A stretch of DNA of 45,613 nucleotides. It comes from Sphingobacterium bovistauri. GTDB lineage: Bacteria; Bacteroidota; Bacteroidia; Sphingobacteriales; Sphingobacteriaceae. This document shows, one piece after another, positions 1 to 6,576 of the stretch. The translations under genes were made by a program, and so were the position numbers. Below the pieces are notes generated by a model. That model did not search any database. It worked only from the letters and a program-made list of their open reading frames with translations, and was not told where the DNA came from. The stretch spans positions 1-45,613 of the forward strand of contig NZ_JADEYP010000031.1 of the NCBI RefSeq assembly GCF_020295405.1, in the 5' to 3' direction. Position 1 is the stretch's first letter. Every line of letters begins with the position of its first letter.

Positions 1-41
1 AACAGACCTACCAATTGAGCGCTTACAGGATGATTATCCAA
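1..41 (-). CDS. Transposase second ORF, 5' fragment (ISAon1-type)
   Basis: Thirteen codons are visible before the window edge, reading MDNHPVSAQLVGL from a possible TTG start at 41. The frame is +1 relative to the upstream transposase ORF (34-387) and overlaps its stop codon. The DxHPVSAQLVG stretch matches what I remember of the DDE transposase partner of the ISAon1 N-terminal protein. In the same frame a TAA lies just upstream, so the ORF must start near here or be entered by a frameshift. The rest lies outside the window. Confidence 0.45.
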   Translation of the reverse strand, partial: MDNHPVSAQLVGL

Positions 42-387
42 ATATCTTCTTTAAAAAAAGCCCGAATTCCGTTGTCATTCGAGTACCCTCACGCACCAGG
101 TTCCAATCTCTTGTGACGATCTCTCCGGTATCCAGTACCGTCCAGCGACGACGGCGGATATGTAGCGTAACTTTCTGACCTCGAATGGGAAAGTCTGAAA
201 TTTCAGTGGAAGGCATAAACCCCTTTGACTCCAACTTGCTGTTCTCATAACTTGTCGGAGCAATATTAAGCTCATCTAAATAAATATGGAGTTGATTGTC
301 AACTTGATCGACTTCTAAAATCTGAAAATATTCCAAAAGCCCTTCGGGCATCAATAAGGATAGTAATTTACGTTCGGCTTCTTGCAA
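34..387 (-). CDS. ISAon1-family transposase N-terminal region protein
   Basis: 117 residues. The ORF resembles the short protein that precedes the DDE transposase in ISAon1-like insertion sequences of Bacteroidota: an acidic N-terminal half (LLPEGLLEYF-like start, here LLMPEGLLEYFQI) and a basic patch, RGQKVTLHIRRRRW, around residues 68-82, followed by WTVLDTGEIV. In this family it is thought to supply the N-terminal DNA-binding part of the transposase. It overlaps the start of the second ORF at 1-41. A T TTT TTA heptamer lies in frame close to its end. The family assignment is from memory of the protein pattern, not from a search. Confidence 0.7.
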   Translation of the reverse strand: MQEAERKLLSLLMPEGLLEYFQILEVDQVDNQLHIYLDELNIAPTSYENSKLESKGFMPSTEISDFPIRGQKVTLHIRRRRWTVLDTGEIVTRDWNLVREGTRMTTEFGLFLKKIFG

Positions 388-552
388 GGGATATCTGTAT
401 TAAGGATACTAAATTAAGAAATTTTTAACACTCCCCCCAAGAATTCAGCTTGATCCATACTAGATTCGGTATAGAAGCTACCCCTATGAATTTTTAGGAT
501 TGTTATTAAATAACAAATGAATAGAGCAATCTAATTCATTTGTTACTTTAAC
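388..552. other. Non-coding junction between insertion sequence and tRNA-His, with an inverted repeat
   Basis: No gene is seen here. It must contain the outer end of the insertion sequence. A perfect 12-bp inverted repeat (TAACAAATGAAT at 511-522 with its complement at 534-545, 11-nt loop) sits just beyond the tRNA-His terminator. It has no T-run on either side, so it is not a clear terminator. Confidence 0.45.
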
Positions 553-581
553 AAAAAAAAAGCCTCACATTACTGTGAAGC
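553..581 (-). terminator. Rho-independent terminator of tRNA-His
   Basis: On the minus strand an 8-bp stem GCTTCACA/TGTGAGGC with loop GTAA is followed by nine T residues. It starts about 11 bases after the tRNA 3' end. Confidence 0.85.
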
Positions 582-592
582 CTTTAGAAGCG

Positions 593-667
593 GGTAAGTA
601 ATCGGGCTCGAACCGACGACCCTCGGTACCACAAACCGATGCTCTAACCAACTGAGCTATACCTACC
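593..667 (-). tRNA. tRNA-His (GTG)
   Basis: A full cloverleaf reads on the minus strand. The anticodon stem TCGGT/ACCGA encloses the loop TTGTGGT, giving anticodon GTG. The D arm starts GCTCAGTTGG and the T loop is TTCGAGC. The acceptor GTAGGTA pairs with TACTTAC (one G-U), with an extra 5' G (G-1, position 667) facing discriminator C73 (position 593). That is the identity signature of tRNA-His and confirms the call. CCA is not encoded. The gene has its own promoter and terminator. Confidence 0.95.
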
Positions 668-679
668 GTGATTGTGATA

Positions 680-711
680 CAAAAGTAGCATAAAACCCCA
701 TTCTTTGCAAA
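680..711 (-). promoter_or_regulatory. Promoter of tRNA-His (Bacteroidota consensus)
   Basis: The minus strand reads TTTG (708-711), exactly 20 nt, then TACTTTTG (680-687). This is a perfect match to the TTTG / TAnnTTTG housekeeping consensus of the phylum. The tRNA 5' end lies 12 nt beyond the -7 box. Confidence 0.8.
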
Positions 712-720
712 TATTTCCGC

Positions 721-754
721 AAAAAAAACCTCATTGTGAAATAACACAATGAGG
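721..754 (-). terminator. Rho-independent terminator of htpG
   Basis: The minus strand has a perfect 10-bp stem CCTCATTGTG/CACAATGAGG with a 6-nt loop and eight T residues. It lies 26 bases after the htpG stop codon and ahead of the tRNA-His promoter. Confidence 0.9.
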
Positions 755-780
755 ATTAGGGAATTATTTTTACAATACGA

Positions 781-2670
781 TTAAATCATATCAACGCTGC
801 GCTTCACAAATGATGTCAAATCAGCTCCTGTCAACAATCCACGGGACAATAAAGCAAGATCAAACGCTTGTTTTGCTAGTTTTCCACCTTCTTCTTCCGA
901 ACTTTCGATGATTCGTTTCACTAATGGGTGATTACCATTAACAGTCACTTTGTAATTGTCAGGTAAGTTACCATAAAAGCCCATACCACCGCCAGTTTTT
1001 GCCATATCTTTCATACGACGCATGAATTCATCTAACGTTACAGACACAGGCAATTCGTCAGCAGCTAGTGCTTCTACATTCACATTCATATCTGTACGAC
1101 TGATTGCCTTAGTGAATAATTCGGATGCTTTTTTACTTTCTTCCTCCGACAACGTTAATTCTATTTTTTCATCCTTTTGAATCAATTTGTCGATTATATC
1201 TGAATCAATGCGCTTCAGTTGAACCTTCTCCCCTCCTTTTTGTTCCAAATAAGAAGTGAAGTGTGTATCCAACGGCCCATCCAATACTAATACTTCATAG
1301 CCTTTAGTCTTAGCCGTAGAGATAAATCCATCTTGCTGAGCCACATCTGAAGTATACAAATAAACGATGTTTCCATCTTTGTCTGATTGAATATCCTTTA
1401 TCTTTTCGTAATATTCTTTGATCGTATAGTTTTCACCATCGGTATTTTTCAATAGACAGAATTCATTTGCCTTTTCTGCAAATTTCTCTTCGCTCAACAT
1501 ACCATATTTGATAAACAAACCGATGTCATTCCATTTCTCTTCAAAACCCTTGCGATCAGTTTTGAAAATCTCTTGCAACTTATCTGCTACTTTCTTCGTA
1601 ATGTAGTTACTGATTTTCTTTACATTTCCATCTGCTTGCAAGAACGAACGTGATACGTTCAATGGGATATCTGGTGAATCAATTACGCCGTGCAACAACA
1701 TCAAATACTCAGGAACAATGTCTTTCACCTCATCCGTGATAAATACCTGACGTGAATACAATTTGATTTTATTGCGTTGAATTTCTAATTCATTTTTGAT
1801 TTTAGGGAAATACAGAATACCTGTCAAGTTGAACGGATAATCTACATTCAAATGAATCCAAAATAATGGTTCATCAAACGAATTAGGATACAATTCACGG
1901 TAAAAAGCCAAATAATCCTCATCTTTTAATTCTGACGGTGCTTTTGTCCATGCTGGATTTGTATTGTTAATAATATTATCAACTTCTACAGATTTGTACT
2001 TTGCTTTACCTTCTTCATCCTCACCATCCGGCTCAGACGTAGTTTTAGTACCAAAGCGAACTTGAACAGGTAAGAATTTAGCGTATTTATCTAAAATTTC
2101 CTGAAGTCTAAATTTGCTTAAGAATTCTTTAGAATCTTCGTTGATATGAAGAATCACATCTGTACCGCGTGTAGTACGTGTACCTGCCGAAATTTCATAA
2201 GAAGTGCTACCGTCACATACCCAATGTGCAGCTTCTGCCCCGTCTTGATACGACAAAGAATCTATTTCAACTTTGTCAGCGACCATGAATGCTGAATAGA
2301 AACCTAAACCAAAGCGACCAATAATTTCATTCGCGTCATTAGCCTCTTTAAATTTCTCCATAAATTCAGTTGCGCCAGAGAATGCAATCTGATTGATGTA
2401 TTTTTTTATTTCTTCAGCGGTCATACCGATACCATTATCCGAAATAGTAATGGTTTTCGCTGTTTCATCAAACTTCACATCAACTACCAAGTCACCTACT
2501 TCGCCATTAAATTGACCTAAAGATGAAAGACGTTTGATTTTTTGTGATGCATCTACTGAATTAGAAACTAGCTCACGTAAGAAAATCTCATTGTCCGAGT
2601 AAAGGAATTTTTTGATAACGGGAAATATATTCTCGGTGTGAATCGAAATAGTACCTTTTTCTGTGCTCAT
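781..2670 (-). CDS. htpG: Molecular chaperone HtpG (Hsp90)
   Basis: 629 residues, the normal length for bacterial Hsp90. This ATP-dependent cytosolic chaperone dimerises through its C-terminus and remodels client proteins with DnaK. The N-terminal GHKL ATPase domain is intact: RELVSNSVDASQK with catalytic Glu33, Asn37 and Asp40, then DNGIGM at 78-83, GRFGLGFYSAFMVAD as the ATP lid region, and GTDVILHI. The middle domain carries the FPKIKNELEIQRNKIKLYSRQVFI segment pattern and NVSRSFLQ with its catalytic-loop Arg. It is a single-gene unit with its own terminator (721-754) and a candidate promoter at 2700-2730. A 9-bp inverted repeat lies upstream, shared with a divergent promoter; heat-shock control is plausible but not shown. 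Confidence 0.98.
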   Translation of the reverse strand: MSTEKGTISIHTENIFPVIKKFLYSDNEIFLRELVSNSVDASQKIKRLSSLGQFNGEVGDLVVDVKFDETAKTITISDNGIGMTAEEIKKYINQIAFSGATEFMEKFKEANDANEIIGRFGLGFYSAFMVADKVEIDSLSYQDGAEAAHWVCDGSTSYEISAGTRTTRGTDVILHINEDSKEFLSKFRLQEILDKYAKFLPVQVRFGTKTTSEPDGEDEEGKAKYKSVEVDNIINNTNPAWTKAPSELKDEDYLAFYRELYPNSFDEPLFWIHLNVDYPFNLTGILYFPKIKNELEIQRNKIKLYSRQVFITDEVKDIVPEYLMLLHGVIDSPDIPLNVSRSFLQADGNVKKISNYITKKVADKLQEIFKTDRKGFEEKWNDIGLFIKYGMLSEEKFAEKANEFCLLKNTDGENYTIKEYYEKIKDIQSDKDGNIVYLYTSDVAQQDGFISTAKTKGYEVLVLDGPLDTHFTSYLEQKGGEKVQLKRIDSDIIDKLIQKDEKIELTLSEEESKKASELFTKAISRTDMNVNVEALAADELPVSVTLDEFMRRMKDMAKTGGGMGFYGNLPDNYKVTVNGNHPLVKRIIESSEEEGGKLAKQAFDLALLSRGLLTGADLTSFVKRSVDMI

Positions 2671-2699
2671 ATATATTTATTATTTCAAGTTTAAATTTT

Positions 2700-2730
2700 A
2701 CAAGATAGAATCATCAAGGCACGTTCCAAA
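2700..2730 (-). promoter_or_regulatory. Candidate htpG promoter
   Basis: The minus strand reads TTTG (2727-2730), 19 nt, then TATCTTGT (2700-2707), a degenerate form of TAnnTTTG. It would give a leader of about 25 nt for htpG. The -7 element is imperfect, so this is a candidate only. Confidence 0.4.
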
Positions 2731-2745
2731 AGGTTTAGTTAAGAC

Positions 2746-2770
2746 ATTTTGACAGAAAAAGTGTCAAAAT
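2746..2770. promoter_or_regulatory. Inverted-repeat operator candidate between divergent promoters
   Basis: ATTTTGACA (2746-2754) and TGTCAAAAT (2762-2770) form a perfect 9-bp inverted repeat with a 7-nt A-rich spacer. It lies 10 nt upstream of the plus-strand -33 box and 16 nt upstream of the candidate htpG -33 box, so it is about -60 for both. That position fits a shared activator or repressor site. It is not the CIRCE element. The protein that binds it is unknown. Confidence 0.5.
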
Positions 2771-2779
2771 TTAATTTTA

Positions 2780-2811
2780 TTTGCAAAAAGAAAAATAATC
2801 TACTACATTTG
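2780..2811 (+). promoter_or_regulatory. Strong promoter of the structured leader and 88-residue ORF
   Basis: TTTG (2780-2783), exactly 20 nt, TACATTTG (2804-2811): a perfect Bacteroidota promoter. Transcription should start near 2816-2818, about 155 nt ahead of the start codon at 2972, which defines a long leader. Confidence 0.75.
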
Positions 2812-2815
2812 TAGA

Positions 2816-2972
2816 GTATTCAGAATTGCTAAGCAATACCAACCGAGTGTAGACACCGCGGTGGTAAAATAATACGGGTTCAACACCAAAATAAACGTTC
2901 TGAAATAACGCTTGTTTCCCAAAAATTTCTGAATACAATTTATGGTTTAACCTTTTAAATTTTTAAATTGTA
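2816..2972 (+). ncRNA. Putative structured leader RNA (riboswitch-like or independent small RNA)
   Basis: A 10-bp closing stem (GTATTCAGAA at 2816-2825 with TTCTGAATAC at 2927-2936) begins at the predicted transcript start. It encloses three hairpins: ATTGC-TAA-GCAAT (2825-2837); ACC-a-ACCG with CGGTGGT (2838-2845/2859-2865, one bulged A); and AAATAAACG with CGCTTGTTT (2889-2897/2909-2917, one mismatch). The 5' arm could instead pair with TTCTGAA in the third loop (2898-2904). A second perfect 9-bp repeat, TACAATTTA (2934-2942) with TAAATTGTA (2964-2972), overlaps both the closing stem and the A of the start codon, so the two structures compete. A two-codon ORF ATG-GTT-TAA lies at 2942-2950. 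I do not recognise a known riboswitch class. The folding was done by eye. Confidence 0.45.
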
Positions 2973-3238
2973 TGTCAAACACAATCCATCTTTATCAGCA
3001 CTTAATCGAAAAATTCAGCAATTATTCGATTGAAGAACTTATCCAACTCAATAATGAAACTGTAAAAGGTCAAGGTTGGGGAACTACTAAAGCAACCTTT
3101 CGAACAGCTATTATCACCGCTTTTTCAAGAAAGGGCATTGATCTGTCACATATTATTTCCAAAGAAGATGGTTTTACTTCCGTAAAATCAGTACCAGTTC
3201 GGTTGGAAGACAATACACTTATTCCATTGGCCTATTAA
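2972..3238 (+). CDS. Hypothetical protein, 88 residues
   Basis: A small soluble protein with no signal peptide or membrane segment. The first half is helical in character (HLYQHLIEKFSNYSIEELIQLNNE); the middle carries GWGTTKATFRTAIITAFSRKGIDLS, and the tail is SVPVRLEDNTLIPL. I believe similar proteins occur in Sphingobacteriaceae, but I know of no function. It is the only gene behind the strong promoter at 2780-2811 and the structured leader. The start codon is part of a potential stem, so translation may be controlled. The gene ends before a strong bidirectional terminator. Its coding quality looks real; its role is unknown. Confidence 0.75.
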   Translation: MSNTIHLYQHLIEKFSNYSIEELIQLNNETVKGQGWGTTKATFRTAIITAFSRKGIDLSHIISKEDGFTSVKSVPVRLEDNTLIPLAY

Positions 3239-3259
3239 CTATTTCAAACACAATAATTT

Positions 3260-3280
3260 TAATCTTTTGCCAAAAGATTA
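3260..3280. repeat. Small perfect inverted repeat after the 88-residue ORF
   Basis: TAATCTTTTG and CAAAAGATTA form a near-continuous palindrome around a single C. It lies just before the main terminator and may help protect the transcript end. Confidence 0.4.
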
Positions 3281-3284
3281 TGCA

Positions 3285-3317
3285 CCAAAAAAGAGACGCG
3301 ATGCGTCTCTTTTTTGG
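3285..3317. terminator. Bidirectional terminator between convergent genes
   Basis: A perfect 15-bp inverted repeat (CCAAAAAAGAGACGC, 3-nt loop) has A/T runs on both sides of its GC core. It serves the plus-strand 88-residue gene and the minus-strand DUF2891 gene. Confidence 0.9.
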
Positions 3318-3375
3318 AATTGATAATTGTCAATTTATAATGACTATTTTTTAATACAACGACCATCAAAAAATA

Positions 3376-4494
3376 TTAATTTGCTTTCGCCAGTGCATAC
3401 AATGCGAAAGTCCCTAACCAATGCGACCCCATATAATCATCCTTTGCAGATAAATTTGGCAATGAAAAATTGACATGGTCATTAGCAATCACTTTTAAGT
3501 GTGATAGTTCGACTACTTTTTGACTTATTCCATATAAACAAGCAGCACGACTATAGTTCAAGCCGTCTAAATGCACTAATTTACCATCCGAACGATCTTT
3601 TACAATAGCCGGCTTTAGTTCGAAGTCTTTAGCAAACAAATTTGGCATAAATTTTTTCAACCAATTTCTATATATATCCCCATCTAAGACTTTTGACATA
3701 AAATAAGCTTCTTCCAAACAAGGCGAAAGGAAATCATAACCACTTGGCTCATATGCCAAATCACAATTCACATCGTGCTGAAAAAGTCGTTTACCATGTT
3801 CAATTATCGCATTTTCAAAAGCTTTGTCACCTACAGATCGAGCATAATCTAAAGATAGGGACAAACCAAAAGCTGAATTATCATGCTGACCAGCACGTAT
3901 TGGATAAACTAATTTTGGCAAATAATCTATATAGCGTTGTACTAATACATCAACTAAAGGTTGTAAATTAGATTTCCATCGCTTCGCATCGGCATCATCC
4001 CATTTAGATAGACTCTCCTGCAACTTAAATAACCATGCCCATCCATATGTACGCTCAAAACTTGTATTATTTTCATCATTAAAAAACGACAATTCAACAA
4101 CGACATTTTCTGCTGTGATATGCTTATTTAATAATGCCCTAATATTTCCATCTGCATCCAAAGATGGGTATTTTTGCATCAACTCTACAATAGACCAATA
4201 GCCATGCACGGAAGAATGCCAATCAAAACAACCATAAAATATCGGACGCAACTGTTTTGGAGATTTCAAATCTGCATCAGAACCCAAAACTTGCATCAAT
4301 TTATTTGGATATTCGACCTCCAAACAATGTATTGGTAGTTCAAAAATACCCTTTGCTTTCTCTTCACTCAACACAATTTGCTTGACTGTATCTTGTTGAT
4401 TTAAGGATTGATTAACCTTTGACGACTTATCACTACAACCCCAAAAAGATATTGCAAGATAAAACAATGGAATGGAAACAACTTTAAACTTCAT
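3376..4494 (-). CDS. DUF2891 family lipoprotein
   Basis: 372 residues with a lipoprotein signal ending SFWGC (Cys20), so the protein should be membrane-anchored outside the cytoplasm. The DUF2891 core is recognised from RPIFYGCFDWHSSVHGYW (about 83-100), YGWAWLFKL, YPIRAGQHDNSAFG, YEPSGYDFLSPCLEEA and GSHWLGTFALYAL near the C-terminus. Many conserved aromatic, His and Asp residues in these blocks suggest an alpha/alpha-barrel enzyme, possibly acting on carbohydrate, but no activity is established to my knowledge. It is a lone gene, divergent from the DUF937 gene by 62 bp, and ends at the shared terminator 3285-3317. Confidence 0.85.
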   Translation of the reverse strand: MKFKVVSIPLFYLAISFWGCSDKSSKVNQSLNQQDTVKQIVLSEEKAKGIFELPIHCLEVEYPNKLMQVLGSDADLKSPKQLRPIFYGCFDWHSSVHGYWSIVELMQKYPSLDADGNIRALLNKHITAENVVVELSFFNDENNTSFERTYGWAWLFKLQESLSKWDDADAKRWKSNLQPLVDVLVQRYIDYLPKLVYPIRAGQHDNSAFGLSLSLDYARSVGDKAFENAIIEHGKRLFQHDVNCDLAYEPSGYDFLSPCLEEAYFMSKVLDGDIYRNWLKKFMPNLFAKDFELKPAIVKDRSDGKLVHLDGLNYSRAACLYGISQKVVELSHLKVIANDHVNFSLPNLSAKDDYMGSHWLGTFALYALAKAN

Positions 4495-4556
4495 TTGTTA
4501 GATTTATATGTTAATTATAACTTTAAAAGTAAAACAAATTTATAAACTAAAAAAAC

Positions 4557-5225
4557 ATGAATATTACAGACTTAATAACTGGCGGTATAGGTTCAAAAGC
4601 GATCTCAACTATTGCTAAAACTTTAAATATTGACGAAAGCAGGGCAAAATGGATTGTTGCAGCAGCTGTCCCTTTAATGATTGCTGCGCTTAATTATAAT
4701 TCTAAAAAAAGCGCTGAAAAAGAAGAAGGAATCAACAAAGCATTAGAGCAGCATGGTAACAGCAGCATCTTAGACCAATTAGGTGGAATATTAGGTCAAG
4801 GTCCAACGGATGATGACAATAAAATTGTAAATCACATGTTTGGAAGGAATACTGAATTAGTAACAAATAGTTTAGCTGAGAAAACAGGTATATCTACTTC
4901 TCAAATCGGAGGTGTATTAGCTACTCTGGCTCCTATTGTAATGGGGTATTTAGGAAATCAAAAACAACAATCATCTGGAGGCGGAATTGGAGATTTAATA
5001 GGAAGTGTACTTGGTGGTGGTCAATCTAATTCTTCTGCTGGTGGTGGAATTTTAGGTTCTATTCTAGGTAGTGTACTTGGTGGTGGCGGCGGAAGTAACC
5101 AACCTACTTCTCAAGGCGACTTGGGAGGCTTAGCAGATTTGGCAGGTGATTTTTTCAATCAAGGAAACGACAATAATAAAAAAGGCTCAATCCTTGACTC
5201 CTTAGCTGGAATTTTCGGGAAATAA
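4557..5225 (+). CDS. DUF937 domain-containing protein
   Basis: 222 residues. The N-terminal part (about 1-140) fits DUF937: paired helical repeats, LDQLGGILGQG, HMFGRNTELVTNSLAEKTGISTSQIGGVLATLAPIVMGYLG. The C-terminal part (about 140-190) is a low-complexity Gly/Ser-rich segment with two imperfect copies of a GGGIxGxxxGSVLGGG motif, then LADLAGDFFNQ. There is no signal peptide. Function is unknown; E. coli YidB carries the same domain. It is a single gene ending at the bidirectional terminator 5239-5276. Confidence 0.85.
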   Translation: MNITDLITGGIGSKAISTIAKTLNIDESRAKWIVAAAVPLMIAALNYNSKKSAEKEEGINKALEQHGNSSILDQLGGILGQGPTDDDNKIVNHMFGRNTELVTNSLAEKTGISTSQIGGVLATLAPIVMGYLGNQKQQSSGGGIGDLIGSVLGGGQSNSSAGGGILGSILGSVLGGGGGSNQPTSQGDLGGLADLAGDFFNQGNDNNKKGSILDSLAGIFGK

Positions 5226-5238
5226 CCTCCACTATTAT

Positions 5239-5276
5239 AATAGAAAAAGCGATGAATGTACATCGCTTTTTCTATT
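5239..5276. terminator. Bidirectional terminator between DUF937 gene and sugar-uptake operon
   Basis: A perfect inverted repeat of about 16 bp has core AGAAAAAGCGATG with its complement, a 6-nt loop, and flanking T runs in both directions. It ends the plus-strand DUF937 gene and the minus-strand PUL operon. Confidence 0.9.
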
Positions 5277-5300
5277 GTATTTTTAAGTAGATAAAGTTAT

Positions 5301-6566
5301 CTATATTTCTTCAAGCGATTTTCCTTTTGTCTCTGGTAGGAACAAAATAAATATAAACGAAAATACAACCATAACAGCGTAAAGAAGAAAAATGTAAAAA
5401 CCTCCTTGGGCATTTCCCTCTACTATGATAGGAAATATCCAAGAGATCAACGCTGCAAAAACCCAATGTGTAGTACTTCCCAAAGAAGAGCCTTGGGCCC
5501 GTACTTCATTTGGAAATATCTCTGCCAGGAACACCCAAATTACAGCCCCCTGTGATAAAGCGAAACAAGCGATAAATCCTATGATGTAAAATAAAAGATA
5601 ACTTGAAGCTTCACCTTTTAATCCATAAGCTGTTAACATTAAAAAAATAAACATTCCTATTGCCCCCCAGAGAAGTAACTTTTTACGTCCTACCATATCA
5701 ATAATACTCATTCCTAAAAGTGTAAATAGAACATTTGTTCCACCAATAAATATAGGCTGTAAGTAACTTAAACCTGCATCAAAACCAGCCATATCAAATA
5801 TCCGTGGAGCATAATATAATATAGCATTAATACCCGTCATTTGGTTAAAAAATGCCAACATCACCGCTAAAATGATTGGTTTAAAATATCTCGCTTGAAA
5901 TAAAGATGTTACTTGAGTTTGCTTATCATTAACCAATGTTCTTTCAAGACCCAATTTATCAAATACAACATTCGCCTTTTCACTATCTCCATTCAATGCC
6001 AACCAACGTGGGCTCTCAGGAATATTTCTCAATAACGCATAAAATGCTATAGATGGTATCGCCATAATGCCCAACATGTATCTCCAAGCATTGTCCCCTA
6101 AATTAGCAAATAAGAAATTTGTTAGATAGGCTATGAATATCCCAGACACAATCATAATTTGAAATAACCCAGTTAATTTACCCCGGTCCTTTGATGGTGA
6201 AATTTCAGTGATATATACAGGACCAACGACTGAACTAATTCCAACAGATACTCCACCCAAAAATCTAAAAAATAAAAACATGGACCAGAATCCTGCAAGT
6301 GCACAACCTATTGCAGACAATAAATATAATACAGCAATAAAGAGCAACACTTTTTTCCTGCCATATTGATTCATAATTTTACCTGCATATAGAGCACCTA
6401 AAATTGTACCTATAAGAGAAATAGATACAGTTAAACCATGCCAAAAGGAATCCAAGTGCCATAGTTTTTGTATTATTCGCTCAGCTCCAGAAATGACGGC
6501 AGTTTCAAATCCAAATAGAAAACCTCCTAACGAAGCAATCAAAGCATATTTCCAAACATTTTTCAT
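5301..6566 (-). CDS. Sugar porter family MFS transporter
   Basis: 421 residues from the ATG at 6566. An upstream ATG at 6611 is possible, but it would overlap the kinase gene by 35 bp and add a polar extension before the first membrane helix. Sugar-porter signatures are clear: GGFLFGFETAVISGA in helix 1, GRKK at about 69-72, PESPRW at about 183-188, a second GRKKLLL after helix 8, and the PETKGKSLEEI ending typical of the family. Twelve membrane helices are expected. It probably brings a monosaccharide across the inner membrane by proton symport. It is the last gene of the minus-strand operon, 10 bp after the kinase, so it likely imports the sugar released by the GH130 enzyme. Confidence 0.92.
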   Translation of the reverse strand: MKNVWKYALIASLGGFLFGFETAVISGAERIIQKLWHLDSFWHGLTVSISLIGTILGALYAGKIMNQYGRKKVLLFIAVLYLLSAIGCALAGFWSMFLFFRFLGGVSVGISSVVGPVYITEISPSKDRGKLTGLFQIMIVSGIFIAYLTNFLFANLGDNAWRYMLGIMAIPSIAFYALLRNIPESPRWLALNGDSEKANVVFDKLGLERTLVNDKQTQVTSLFQARYFKPIILAVMLAFFNQMTGINAILYYAPRIFDMAGFDAGLSYLQPIFIGGTNVLFTLLGMSIIDMVGRKKLLLWGAIGMFIFLMLTAYGLKGEASSYLLFYIIGFIACFALSQGAVIWVFLAEIFPNEVRAQGSSLGSTTHWVFAALISWIFPIIVEGNAQGGFYIFLLYAVMVVFSFIFILFLPETKGKSLEEI

Positions 6567-6576
6567 AATTAGTTGA

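Larger units (their letters stand above)
1..387 (-). mobile_element. Insertion sequence, 5' end of ISAon1-type element (partial)
   Basis: The two overlapping transposase ORFs show that an insertion sequence runs off the left edge. The outer end of the element should lie between 388 and about 510. I could not identify its terminal inverted repeat because the partner end is outside the window. Confidence 0.6.

Noticed and set aside
48..60. Programmed -1 frameshift at T TTT TTA in the transposase
   Set aside because: Reading in the -1 frame meets a stop (CTG TAA) after ten codons and does not reach the conserved second ORF, which is in the +1 frame.
565..747. 60-codon minus-strand ORF across the tRNA-His gene
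   Set aside because: It reads through the tRNA, its promoter and both terminators, so it cannot be a protein gene.
2746..2770. CIRCE heat-shock element upstream of htpG
   Set aside because: The sequence and spacing (TTAGCACTC-N9-GAGTGCTAA for CIRCE) do not match; the repeat is a different operator candidate.
2838..2866. T-box-like ACCGCGGTGG sequence in the leader
   Set aside because: The order and orientation do not fit the T-box antiterminator, there is no stem I specifier loop, and the downstream gene is not an amino-acid or tRNA synthetase gene.
2855..2878. CCGCGGT ... AATACGGG resembles the 530-loop of 16S rRNA
   Set aside because: The match is interrupted by an insertion and no other rRNA sequence surrounds it. 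It is part of the leader hairpins and most likely chance.
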